NCBI GenBank assembly: GCA_045616225.1
Contig: JAZLGI010000038.1
Location: 1-27,183, forward strand
Length of the DNA stretch: 27,183 nucleotides
Direction: 5' to 3'
Source of the DNA: JAZLGI01 sp045616225
GTDB taxonomy: Bacteria; Spirochaetota; Spirochaetia; Sphaerochaetales; Sphaerochaetaceae
How positions within the stretch are numbered: the first letter of the stretch is position 1; every line of letters starts with the position of its first letter. The position numbers and the translations under genes were made by a program. The notes under the pieces were generated by a model. It was not told the DNA's origin. It did not search any database and worked only from the letters and a program-made list of their open reading frames with translations. This document shows, in pieces, positions 1 through 7,245 of the stretch.

Positions 1-42
1 GCAATTACAAAAAACGGTCTTGAAATCTTGACAAAAATTTAA
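1..42 (+). CDS. C-terminal tail of an upstream gene, possibly methionine aminopeptidase
   Basis: From base 1 a frame is open for 13 codons and ends in TAA at 40-42. The tail reads AITKNGLEILTKI. A segment of the form T-x-(D/N)-G-x-E-I-L-T is typical of the last strand of type I methionine aminopeptidases, so the upstream gene may be map. The visible piece is too short to prove it. The next start lies 25 bases downstream, so the two genes could share a transcript. Confidence 0.4.
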   Translation, partial: AITKNGLEILTKI

Positions 43-67
43 AAGAAATAATGAAGGAGTGATTATT

Positions 68-685
68 ATGAAGGAATTTATTCCACATGATGTAATAAGA
101 GACAGTGCTCTTAAACTGGCACATAAGATGTACAAAGAAGATCACTTTATTCCTGATGTTATTTATGTTTCTCTTCGTGGCGGTGTTTACATGGCCAATG
201 TTTTTTCTGAATACTTCAAGATGGTTTGTATGAAAGAAAAAAGGAGACCTGTTTTATATGCTGCTGTTGTTGCAAGAAGCAGAGCAGCTCAGATTCCGGG
301 AGAAGATACACAGGTTTTTGTAGATGGTTGGACTTATTCTCCTGATTATTTAAGAAGCGGAGATAAAATTCTTCTGGTAGATGATATTTTTGATACCGGA
401 AACACTGTAAATAAGCTTACAAAAATTATCATGGACAAAGGAATTCCACGTGAAGATATAAAGATAGCAGTTTATGACTATAAACTTCCTCTTTACAAAG
501 ATAACAAACATCTTCCTATACAACCTGATTATTATTGCAGAAAACATGTTCTCAATTCTCCTGAAGATGAAACATGGATTCATTATCTGTGTCATGAATA
601 TGTAGGTCTTACTTATGAAGAAATAGACCAGGTATATGAAGATGAAGAAGTAAGAGCAATTCTTCATGAAGTCCGTGGGGAATAA
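68..685 (+). CDS. Phosphoribosyltransferase (hypoxanthine/xanthine type, COG2236-like)
   Basis: A 205-residue protein of the type I phosphoribosyltransferase fold. These enzymes join a base to PRPP; this subgroup is usually assigned to purine salvage in the cytoplasm. The PRPP-binding motif ILLVDDIFDTGNT is at residues 101-113, with acidic D105/D106 and the phosphate-binding D109-T113 loop. An early SLRGG (residues 35-39) matches the pyrophosphate loop. The C-terminal third, with PDYYCRK and a W-I-H-Y segment, resembles the COG2236 group. I chose ATG 68 because AAGGAG at 54-59 sits eight bases before it; a GTG at 59 in the same frame would overlap that site. The exact base used cannot be read from sequence. 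Confidence 0.8.
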   Translation: MKEFIPHDVIRDSALKLAHKMYKEDHFIPDVIYVSLRGGVYMANVFSEYFKMVCMKEKRRPVLYAAVVARSRAAQIPGEDTQVFVDGWTYSPDYLRSGDKILLVDDIFDTGNTVNKLTKIIMDKGIPREDIKIAVYDYKLPLYKDNKHLPIQPDYYCRKHVLNSPEDETWIHYLCHEYVGLTYEEIDQVYEDEEVRAILHEVRGE

Positions 686-699
686 AACTGTGGCAAAAA

Positions 700-719
700 T
701 TTGTCGCAAGTTTGTCGCA
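700..719 (+). repeat. Two direct copies of TTTGTCGCA, 11 bp apart
   Basis: TTTGTCGCA occurs at 700-708 and again at 711-719, a period of about one helical turn, in the short gap before the secreted protein gene. Such phased repeats can be regulator sites, but no convincing -35/-10 pair is seen next to them. Confidence 0.3.
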
Positions 720-766
720 GTGTGAATGCTAAATTAACCTTGGATTTTAATCTGGGGGTAATTTTT

Positions 767-1826
767 TTGAAAAAGTGCATGTTCATTTTATTGATATTTT
801 TCTCTTGTTTTTCTTTGTTTGCTCATATAACACTGTCCGGACAGAGTGGTGAAGAATATGATGTTTTGAACGGTTATTTTTATTGGAAAGATATAAAAGT
901 AAACCTCAAAGACGGAAAAATAGATACTATTCAAGCCAATGCTTTATACAGATACAATGATGGAACTGCAATAAATGGAAGAACCTGGGGTATATTTCTT
1001 GCAGAATATGGCAACAGTATAGAAGAACAATTGTTTGATGGTGTAAAGAATACCGTTAGTGGGCAAGGAATTAATGTTCCTGAAGATGTCACAAACAAAT
1101 ACAAAACTATTGGTCAAATGTATACGGTTCCTGACACTTTCTATCAAGCACAAAATTCAAAAAGTTTTCAGAATATAACAATCCCAAATGAAATTTTGAA
1201 AAATGCTTCTCTTGATAAAGATTACAGAGTTTATCTCTGGACAGATGCAGGAAGTGGTAGAACATCTTTTGAATCTTGTCTTGGTATTCTTACAAAAGTT
1301 TATATAACTCAGTTGCTTATTGTTGGTGAAAGTCAGGATTATGAGATTAAATCTTCTTTTGCAACTATGGCAATTTTAGACGAAGCTTTGAACACAAAAG
1401 TGCTTCCTCTTGAATCTGCAGAGTTTAACGAAGAAAAAAGCGGTGATTTAGGAAAAGTTTCAAGAGAAAAGAAATATAATTTGTTCTATAATCATGTTCA
1501 TAGAACAGAAGATACAAAGTGGAATTATACAGGTAAAGACAACTATATCTATGCTTATTGTCAAGAACCCAAATGTATTAACAGTGTTATTCCTTTTAAA
1601 CTGGAAGTAGATCCATATTATGAGCAGGACATTATTGCTAAAATTAAACCGGATGATGCTACTTCAAAGAAACTTTTATGGAGCAGTTCTGATGAGGATG
1701 TCGTAACAGTAGACGAAAATGGGCATTTAAAAGCTTTTTAAAGAAGGAACTGCAGTAATAAAAATAGAAACAACCGATGAAAGTAAAAAGATGAATGAAT
1801 GCACAGTAACTGTTACAGACTACTAG
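767..1826 (+). pseudogene. Secreted protein with C-terminal Big_2 Ig-like domain, frameshifted near its end
   Basis: Starting at TTG 767 (GGGGG at 754-758, eight bases before) the frame gives 324 residues and stops with TAA at 1739-1741. The N-terminus has two Lys, then a hydrophobic run ending CFSLFA, a good signal peptide. The middle, about 250 residues, is not recognised. The last part (KPDDATSKKLLWSSSDEDVV, then TVDENGHLKAF) is the start of a bacterial Ig-like Big_2 domain. The domain's other half lies in the next frame at 1740-1826 (KEGTAVIKIETTD, then CTVTVTDY) and ends in TAG. Removing one T from the T5 run at 1735-1739 joins both halves exactly, giving about 352 residues. The final TAG shares CTAG (1823-1826) with the stop of azlD on the other strand. 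The product is probably periplasmic or surface located; it may be mutated, phase variable or mis-sequenced here. Confidence 0.7.
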
Positions 1827-2134
1827 AGACAATTAATCATTAACATATAAACAATTGTAGGAATTACAATTGAGAGTAGGGTTTTGCGTTTCCATATATA
1901 TGTGATGATGCAAAGCCCAACGCATATTAAAGAAGCCAAACCAGAATTATCTTGAAAACTTATATCTTTTAAACAATATACTACCAACATTCCAATTAAT
2001 GCCGGAGTAAGAACATTGCTGAATTTTCTGAGAAATTGGGAGTTTTTGAATTTGTCACCAAAGAAGAATGGCAAGGCTCTTATCAGAAGTGTTATAAGAC
2101 TTGTTACAATTAAAACGGTTATTTGAGTTTTCAT
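1823..2134 (-). CDS. azlD: AzlD-type branched-chain amino acid export subunit
   Basis: A 103-residue very hydrophobic protein with about four membrane segments and the early motif LITLLIRALPFFF typical of AzlD. AzlC and AzlD together form an inner-membrane exporter family linked to branched-chain amino acids and their analogues. It starts inside the azlC stop (4-base overlap at 2131-2134), the usual gene order and coupling for this pair. Its TAG stop overlaps, in the palindrome CTAG, the stop of the converging frameshifted gene. The family is short and weakly conserved, so the call rests partly on the neighbour. Confidence 0.78.
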   Translation of the reverse strand: MKTQITVLIVTSLITLLIRALPFFFGDKFKNSQFLRKFSNVLTPALIGMLVVYCLKDISFQDNSGLASLICVGLCIITYIWKRKTLLSIVIPTIVYMLMINCL

Positions 2135-2796
2135 TTTGATTTTTTACAGTAAATTCCAAGTATTAAACTCATAAGGATTAAGCTTGGAATTAAAAAAGAA
2201 GAAGTTCCGAATGTCAGAAGACATAAAAACGGAATAATTATACCCAGAACAGAGGCCGGTATATTTTTCTTGCTTAAAATCTGGTCTGTACAGGTGACAA
2301 CAAATAGGGCTGTCATTGCGAATTCCAGTCCTTTGAAAGAAATATTCACATTGCCCAACACAACACCTATTACGGTTCCCAAAACCCAGTAAGACTGATT
2401 AAACAAAGAAAGCCAAAAGTAGTAACTTGGTTCATTTAGTCCTTGAGGACCTCCGTTACATGCTATGGAGAATGTTTCATCTGTCAAAGCAAAAATAAGA
2501 TAGGGTTTAAATTTGCCCGTATCTTTGTATTTGTTGAGCATGCTTATTGAATAGAAAAAATGCCTTATGTTTACAGCTAAAGTCATTACGATTATAGAAA
2601 GAACTGAAGCACCCGTTGTGACCAGACTCACAGAAACATATTGCATGCTTCCTGCGTATAAGAAAACACTCATTAGGATGCCAATGAGAGGGTTTAGCCC
2701 GTTTGAAGTCCAGATTATGCCAAAACCTATTCCCAAAATCATATAGCCGGCCATAACCGGCAATGATTTTAAGAAGGCAGTTTTTAGTTCTTTCAT
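2131..2796 (-). CDS. azlC: AzlC-type branched-chain amino acid permease
   Basis: A 221-residue membrane protein with several hydrophobic segments. Recognisable AzlC signatures are GIGFGIIW near the N-terminus, the FLYAGSMQY stretch, VNIRHFFYSISM and the LTDETFSIA motif. AzlC is the larger subunit of the AzlCD exporter, which moves branched-chain amino acids out across the inner membrane. The start chosen is ATG 2796-2794, which overlaps the secA stop as ATGA; an in-frame extension reaches 2856, but those residues lie inside secA and do not look like AzlC. AGGGAA lies just before this ATG. Expression is probably coupled to secA. Pairing with secA is unusual and no functional link is evident. 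Confidence 0.87.
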   Translation of the reverse strand: MKELKTAFLKSLPVMAGYMILGIGFGIIWTSNGLNPLIGILMSVFLYAGSMQYVSVSLVTTGASVLSIIVMTLAVNIRHFFYSISMLNKYKDTGKFKPYLIFALTDETFSIACNGGPQGLNEPSYYFWLSLFNQSYWVLGTVIGVVLGNVNISFKGLEFAMTALFVVTCTDQILSKKNIPASVLGIIIPFLCLLTFGTSSFLIPSLILMSLILGIYCKKSK

Positions 2797-5507
2797 TGAA
2801 TTCCCTGATTCTTTCCGTGACAGTTTTTGTATTTTAATCCGCTTCCGCATGGACAAGGGTCGTTTCTTCCTACTTTTGGCATAGTTCTGACAATTTGCAC
2901 CGGTGTATTGTGTCCTATTTCTTTGCTTGGCCTTGTAATAGCATTGTCAAAAGAAGAAGCCGCATTGTGAGTTTCTATTGTCTTTCTTGGTCCTTGTTGT
3001 TTTCTTTCGGTTTGAATTTTTACTTTAATTACTGTCTTGGCAACTGATTCTCTAATAGAGCCAATCATGGTCTGGAAGATTTCAAAACCTTCTACTTTGT
3101 ACTCTGTAAGCGGGTTTTTGTTGGCATAAGACCTTAGTCCTACAGAATCTCTGAGAGCTTCCAATTCTTCTAAGTGATTTTGCCATCTTGTGTCTATTTG
3201 TCTTAAATATGTCTGCTGGACAAACATAGAGAAAAGAGGAATGCCCACAATTGCTACTTTTTGCTCAATTAGCTTTTTGATTTCAGAATGTACAAATTCT
3301 TTGGCATCTGTATCCGGAAGTTTGATTTCCAGCCCAAGTTTGTCAAAGAGCAGCTGTGTTGCTTTGTCTCGGTCTTCTTGACAGCCTTCCAAAATCTCAT
3401 CTGAAATGTCGTTGCAGGCGTTGAGAACTCTGTTGATTATCTGGGTGTCTTGTAGAATGTCATCACGCTGGCTGTAAATGAAGTTTCTTTGGTCGTTGAG
3501 TACATCATCATAGTCAAGAAGGTGTTTTCTTATTTCAAAATTTCTAAGTTCTACTTGCTTTTGTGCTGTCTCTATGACTCTGCTTACAAGACCGTGTTCA
3601 ATTGGCTCTCCTTCGTTCATTCCCAAGCGTCCAATCATTGCTTTGACATTGTCTTTTGCAAAGAGTCTCAGCAAATTGTCGTCAAAAGAGATGAAAAATC
3701 TTGATGTTCCAGGATCTCCCTGTCTTCCGCTTCTTCCTCTTAACTGGTTGTCTATTCTTCTTGATTCATGGCGTTCTGTTCCAAGGATATAGAGACCTCC
3801 CATCTGCTTGACTTTTTCATATTGCTCTTTCCATTGAGGCATTATTTTTGCTTTTGCCTGTGCAAATGTTTTGTCGTCTGCATCTGTGCCGCAGATTTTT
3901 CTAGCCATTGCATCAGGTGAACCGCCAAGTTTAATGTCTGTTCCTCTTCCTGCCATGTTGGTTGCAATTGTTACTGCACCAACAGCACCTGCATTTTCTA
4001 TGATTGCAGCTTCTCTTTCATGGTTCTTTGCATTTAAAACTTCATGCTTAATTCCCATTTTTCTCAAGAAAGCAGAGTAGAGTTCTGATTTTTCTATGGA
4101 GACTGTTCCTACAAGAATTGGTTGTCCTGTTTCATGTACTCTTGCAATTTCTTCACATACTGCTTTTAACTTAAACTGTTCATTCAGGTAAACAAGGTCA
4201 TCATTGTCTTTTCTGGCAACCGGCACATGAGTAGGAATGACAACTACATCAAGGTTGTATATTTCCTGGAATTCCACTGCTTCTGTTTCCGCAGTTCCTG
4301 TCATACCTGAAATTTTTTCGTACATTCTGAAGAAGTTCTGAATTGTTATTGTTGCAAGTGTTTTATTTTTTCCCAGAATTTTGATGTGTTCTTTGGCTTC
4401 TATTGCCTGATGGAGTCCTTCTGAATAACGTCTCCCGTATAGAATTCTTCCTGTAAATTCATCAACAATCTGTATCTCATTATCTTTTACAATGTAGTCT
4501 GTATCTTTTTTGTAAAGGTATCTTGCCACCATAGCTTGAGTTACGTAATGGACGTACTCAAAGTTTTCATCATCATAGAGGCTGCCTTTGATTATGTTAT
4601 GGTTCTGCAATAAGGCTTCCATATGAAGCATACCTTGTTTTGTAAAGGTAATTCTTTTGGTTTTTTCATTTATCATGAAATCGCCTTCAGGTTCTTCTTT
4701 TGTGCCTTCAAGCTTTGCATATTTTGATATTACCGGATAATCTCCGGTAGCAGGGTCTTTCTCACATTCTATGAAAGAGCCTGTTATTTTTTCTGAATTG
4801 ACGGCAAGTATTGTATCATCATCTGCCGGTCCTGATATGATAAGCGGAGTTCTTGCTTCGTCTATGAGTATTGAGTCTATTTCGTCAACAATACAGTAAT
4901 GGTGCTTTGGCTGTATCTTATCTTGGAAGCGGTACTTCATATTGTCTCTGAGATAGTCAAAGCCAAATTCATTATTTGTTCCGTAAGTTATGTCACATGT
5001 ATAACTTGCTTTTCTTCTTTCTGTGTCCATCTCTGCTGTAATTACACCAACAGTGAGTCCCAAGAAGTTATAAACACGTCCCATCCACGCTGCGTCACGA
5101 GAGGCAAGGTAGTCGTTTACAGTAACAACATGTACGCCTTTTCCTTCAAGTGAATTGAGATATGCGGCAGGAACACATGTGAGGGTTTTTCCTTCACCTG
5201 TTTTCATTTCAAGTATTTTTCCTTGATGAAGTACAATAGCTCCCAATATCTGTTCGTCGTAATGTCTTTCTCCAAGTGTTCTGAAACTTGCTTCTCTTGC
5301 CAGTGCAAATGCTTCCGGTAAGAGGTTGTCCAAAGATTCTCCTTTTGAGACTCTTTCTTTAAACTTCTGAGTCATGATAGGGAAGTCTTCATCTTTGAGT
5401 GCAGATGCCCAATCAGAAAATGAATTTACTTTATTAAGAATAGGAGTAAGTGCTTTTAAATCTTTCTCCTGCTTTGTTCCGAATAGTTTAGTGAAAAAAT
5501 TAGCCAT
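2793..5507 (-). CDS. secA: Preprotein translocase ATPase SecA
   Basis: A 904-residue protein covering the full SecA architecture. It is the motor that pushes unfolded preproteins through SecYEG. Walker A is GEGKT at 104-108 and the DEAD-type Walker B is VDEID at 207-211. Further on are the helicase-like TNMAGRGTDIKLGG and QLRGRSGRQGDPG motifs, and a C-terminal zinc-binding tail CPCGSGLKYKNCH with C885, C887, C896 and H897. The start is ATG 5507-5505 (MANFFTKLFG), the normal SecA beginning; a GTG 17 codons upstream in frame lies upstream of the likely promoter. There is no Shine-Dalgarno sequence before the ATG. The gene heads the secA-azlC-azlD unit, joined through an ATGA overlap. Confidence 0.98.
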   Translation of the reverse strand: MANFFTKLFGTKQEKDLKALTPILNKVNSFSDWASALKDEDFPIMTQKFKERVSKGESLDNLLPEAFALAREASFRTLGERHYDEQILGAIVLHQGKILEMKTGEGKTLTCVPAAYLNSLEGKGVHVVTVNDYLASRDAAWMGRVYNFLGLTVGVITAEMDTERRKASYTCDITYGTNNEFGFDYLRDNMKYRFQDKIQPKHHYCIVDEIDSILIDEARTPLIISGPADDDTILAVNSEKITGSFIECEKDPATGDYPVISKYAKLEGTKEEPEGDFMINEKTKRITFTKQGMLHMEALLQNHNIIKGSLYDDENFEYVHYVTQAMVARYLYKKDTDYIVKDNEIQIVDEFTGRILYGRRYSEGLHQAIEAKEHIKILGKNKTLATITIQNFFRMYEKISGMTGTAETEAVEFQEIYNLDVVVIPTHVPVARKDNDDLVYLNEQFKLKAVCEEIARVHETGQPILVGTVSIEKSELYSAFLRKMGIKHEVLNAKNHEREAAIIENAGAVGAVTIATNMAGRGTDIKLGGSPDAMARKICGTDADDKTFAQAKAKIMPQWKEQYEKVKQMGGLYILGTERHESRRIDNQLRGRSGRQGDPGTSRFFISFDDNLLRLFAKDNVKAMIGRLGMNEGEPIEHGLVSRVIETAQKQVELRNFEIRKHLLDYDDVLNDQRNFIYSQRDDILQDTQIINRVLNACNDISDEILEGCQEDRDKATQLLFDKLGLEIKLPDTDAKEFVHSEIKKLIEQKVAIVGIPLFSMFVQQTYLRQIDTRWQNHLEELEALRDSVGLRSYANKNPLTEYKVEGFEIFQTMIGSIRESVAKTVIKVKIQTERKQQGPRKTIETHNAASSFDNAITRPSKEIGHNTPVQIVRTMPKVGRNDPCPCGSGLKYKNCHGKNQGIQ

Positions 5508-5517
5508 AATTGAATAA

Positions 5518-5546
5518 AGTATAATAAATAAATCCCTTAATGACAA
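5518..5546 (-). promoter_or_regulatory. Sigma-70-type promoter of secA, near-leaderless
   Basis: On the minus strand TTGTCA (5546-5541) and TATACT (5523-5518) are separated by exactly 17 bases. The predicted transcription start, about seven bases beyond the -10, falls near 5511, only about four bases before the secA ATG at 5507. This fits the absence of a ribosome binding site. Confidence 0.65.
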
Positions 5547-5600
5547 AGTGTTTATCACAAGTGTTTAGCCTATTGTGTGCTTTGCTTTTTGTGCTTTGCT

Positions 5601-6374
5601 TTAATTTAGAAGAAAGTGTTCTAGTAATTTTTCCAGATACAATGTATTTAATGGAGCATTTTTTGTTTCAAATGTGTAGAGTAGGTTTTCTCCAAAAAAA
5701 TATCCGTTTCTGGAATACAGTTCCAATTTCAAGTTTAAATTCTTATCATAGTTTTGCTCACCCAACATTCCAAAGTGTTCAAAAATAAATTCTTTGCCTG
5801 TCTTAATGTTCAATACGGTAAAATCAGGAAAGAGTTGATAGTTTTCCAAATACAGAGGGTACTCATATCTATACGGAATCCCCAGTTTGTCCAGTGTATC
5901 TGCTATAATAACTTCTGATTTTGATCTTACAAATTCTTTGTTCCGCGTAAGAAAGGCAACTTGGTCGATATTAATTTTTTTCCTTTGGTATTTTACGGCC
6001 TTCCATTTTTCTATGTAAATATTAATTGGATTATACGGATTTATCATGGCTTTTCTGCACGGGTTTAATTTCGAATAGTATTCATCTAATTCATTTGGTT
6101 TGAATGAGTTGCAAAAATGTTCAAGAAATTTTTTCTGTCTTTCTGCTATTTTAATTACTTTAAAATAATAATCATTTTGCGCAAGTTTCTTGATTTGCTC
6201 TTTATTTTCTTTTCTCAGATATTGCTTTTTCCCGTCAATTACCTGATAAAAGTAATAGCCACATTTGTTTTTGGAAACTTTAAGCTTTCCTTTTAAACTC
6301 TTGTCTAGACATGAGTTAGCATGCTTTATCATCATTGTACAATATAAAATTCTTTCTTTGAAATATTTCTCCAT
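5601..6374 (-). CDS. Hypothetical protein with PD-(D/E)XK nuclease-like C-terminal part
   Basis: A 257-residue, Lys- and Tyr-rich protein; no named gene is recognised. The N-terminal half is charged and probably helical (KKQYLRKENKEQIKKLAQ). The C-terminal half carries the layout of a restriction-endonuclease-like fold: RSKSEVIIADTL with a helical Glu, GIPYRYEYPLYL, then the FPDFTV strand and EFIFEHFGML, where Glu-x-His-Phe-Gly stands in place of the usual (D/E)xK. Such proteins occur as singletons in Firmicutes and spirochaetes, often annotated hypothetical; nuclease activity is unproven. Two ATGs stand in tandem (6377 and 6374). AGGAG at 6385-6381 is three bases from the first and six from the second, so 6374 was chosen. 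It stands alone between secA and the 41-bp repeat array. Confidence 0.75.
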   Translation of the reverse strand: MEKYFKERILYCTMMIKHANSCLDKSLKGKLKVSKNKCGYYFYQVIDGKKQYLRKENKEQIKKLAQNDYYFKVIKIAERQKKFLEHFCNSFKPNELDEYYSKLNPCRKAMINPYNPINIYIEKWKAVKYQRKKINIDQVAFLTRNKEFVRSKSEVIIADTLDKLGIPYRYEYPLYLENYQLFPDFTVLNIKTGKEFIFEHFGMLGEQNYDKNLNLKLELYSRNGYFFGENLLYTFETKNAPLNTLYLEKLLEHFLLN

Positions 6375-6456
6375 CATATACTCCTAATTACTTATGTTAG
6401 AAAAATTACTCAAAGCTCAAATTTTAATGTTCAACAGCAGCGAGTTTAGGATATTT

Positions 6457-6661
6457 CAGTCCAAAATCAGAAAATGGGAATTTGGACTTAAAAATTTCAG
6501 TCCAAAAACAGAAAACGGGAATTTGGACCTAAAAAATTCAGTCCAAAATCCGAAAACGGGAATTTGGACTCAAAAATTTCAGTCCAAAAACAGAAAACCG
6601 CAATTTGGACTTAAAAATTTCAGTCCAAAAACAGAAAACTGCAATTTGGGCTTAACAAAGT
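6457..6661 (+). repeat. Tandem array of five 41-bp palindromic repeat units
   Basis: Units begin CAGTCC at 6457, 6498, 6539, 6580 and 6621, a strict 41-base period. Each holds an 8-base inverted repeat, AGTCCAAA and TTTGGACT, around a 15-base middle containing CAGAAAA, followed by an AT-rich link (TAAAAATTTC). The link with its flanking arms is also palindromic, so hairpins can form in two registers. The middles differ by a few bases (TGGGAA, CGGGAA, CCGCAA, CTGCAA) and unit 5 has a decayed right arm (TTTGGGCT). The array fills most of the 376-base gap between the nuclease-like gene and cvpA. The rest of that gap holds only the cvpA promoter. A further copy lies inverted at 21441-21495. Confidence 0.92.
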
Positions 6662-6694
6662 TCTTGAAGCAGTAAATGCCACAGTCAATTCTCA

Positions 6695-6723
6695 TTGTAA
6701 ACATGAGTCATTTTGCATATAAT
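6695..6723 (+). promoter_or_regulatory. Sigma-70-type promoter of the cvpA operon
   Basis: TTGTAA (6695-6700) and a consensus TATAAT (6718-6723) are spaced 17 bases apart. The predicted start near 6730 leaves a leader of about 24 bases containing GAGG before the cvpA ATG at 6754. Confidence 0.65.
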
Positions 6724-6753
6724 TGTATCAAAATGAAACAGTGAGGAAATGCC

Positions 6754-7245
6754 ATGGCAGAATACCTTAGTGCAGTAGATTATGTTGTATTTGGTTTAAT
6801 TCTTGTAGGAGCTATTATTGGAGCCTTTCAAGGATTTATTGAGATTTTTTCCAAATATGCCGGATATATAGCAGGCCTCATTCTGGCAATAATGTTTACA
6901 AAGATATTGGCAGTAACCGTCGCAGAAAAAACAGGACTTAATCTCTTTTTCTCAACATTCTTCAGTTATGTGGCAATTTACCTCATTACGTACATTTTGA
7001 TTAAGTCTGTAGGAAATGCATTTTCACAAGTTGCAGATGCTTCTAATTTTCAAGTAGTAGACCAAATTCTGGGCTTTGTGTTAGGACTTGCAACAGCAGT
7101 TTTTCTCATAGCACTTTTGTCTGAACTTTTGTCAAAACAATCTATATTTGACGTAAGTAATGTCATAGGTTCAAGTTGGGTAGATAATAAAATACTTCAG
7201 CCTGTTAAAGGATTTATTTTTAAATTTGCCAAGGAATTAATATGA
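6754..7245 (+). CDS. cvpA: CvpA family inner-membrane protein
   Basis: A 163-residue protein with about four membrane segments. The N-terminal pattern DYVVFGLILVGAIIGAFQGF followed by YAGYIAGLILA is the CvpA signature, in which a Gly-rich first helix is followed by a short turn. CvpA was named for colicin V production and its cellular role is poorly defined; envelope-stress functions are reported in Proteobacteria. GAGG stands before the ATG. It is the first gene of an operon and its stop overlaps the holB start as ATGA. Its place next to a polymerase clamp-loader gene is probably a conserved arrangement and does not by itself show a shared function. Confidence 0.83.
   Translation: MAEYLSAVDYVVFGLILVGAIIGAFQGFIEIFSKYAGYIAGLILAIMFTKILAVTVAEKTGLNLFFSTFFSYVAIYLITYILIKSVGNAFSQVADASNFQVVDQILGFVLGLATAVFLIALLSELLSKQSIFDVSNVIGSSWVDNKILQPVKGFIFKFAKELI

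Noticed and set aside
28..56. TTGACA at 28-33 as a promoter for the phosphoribosyltransferase
   Set aside because: The hexamer is inside the end of the upstream coding frame, and the position 17 bases on (ATGAAG) is not a -10 and overlaps the ribosome site.
2794..2856. Longer azlC start with 20 extra residues
   Set aside because: The extension lies within the secA zinc tail in another frame and is highly charged, unlike the AzlC N-terminus; the ATGA overlap start fits better.
6457..6661. CRISPR array
   Set aside because: The pattern of 26-base palindromes with 15-base gaps looks CRISPR-like at first, but the 'spacers' are near copies of one another, are too short, and no cas gene is present.
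6394..6675. A 93-codon open frame across the repeat array
   Set aside because: Because 41 is not a multiple of three, each unit is read in a different frame; the frame is open only because the repeats lack stops. No ribosome site precedes it.
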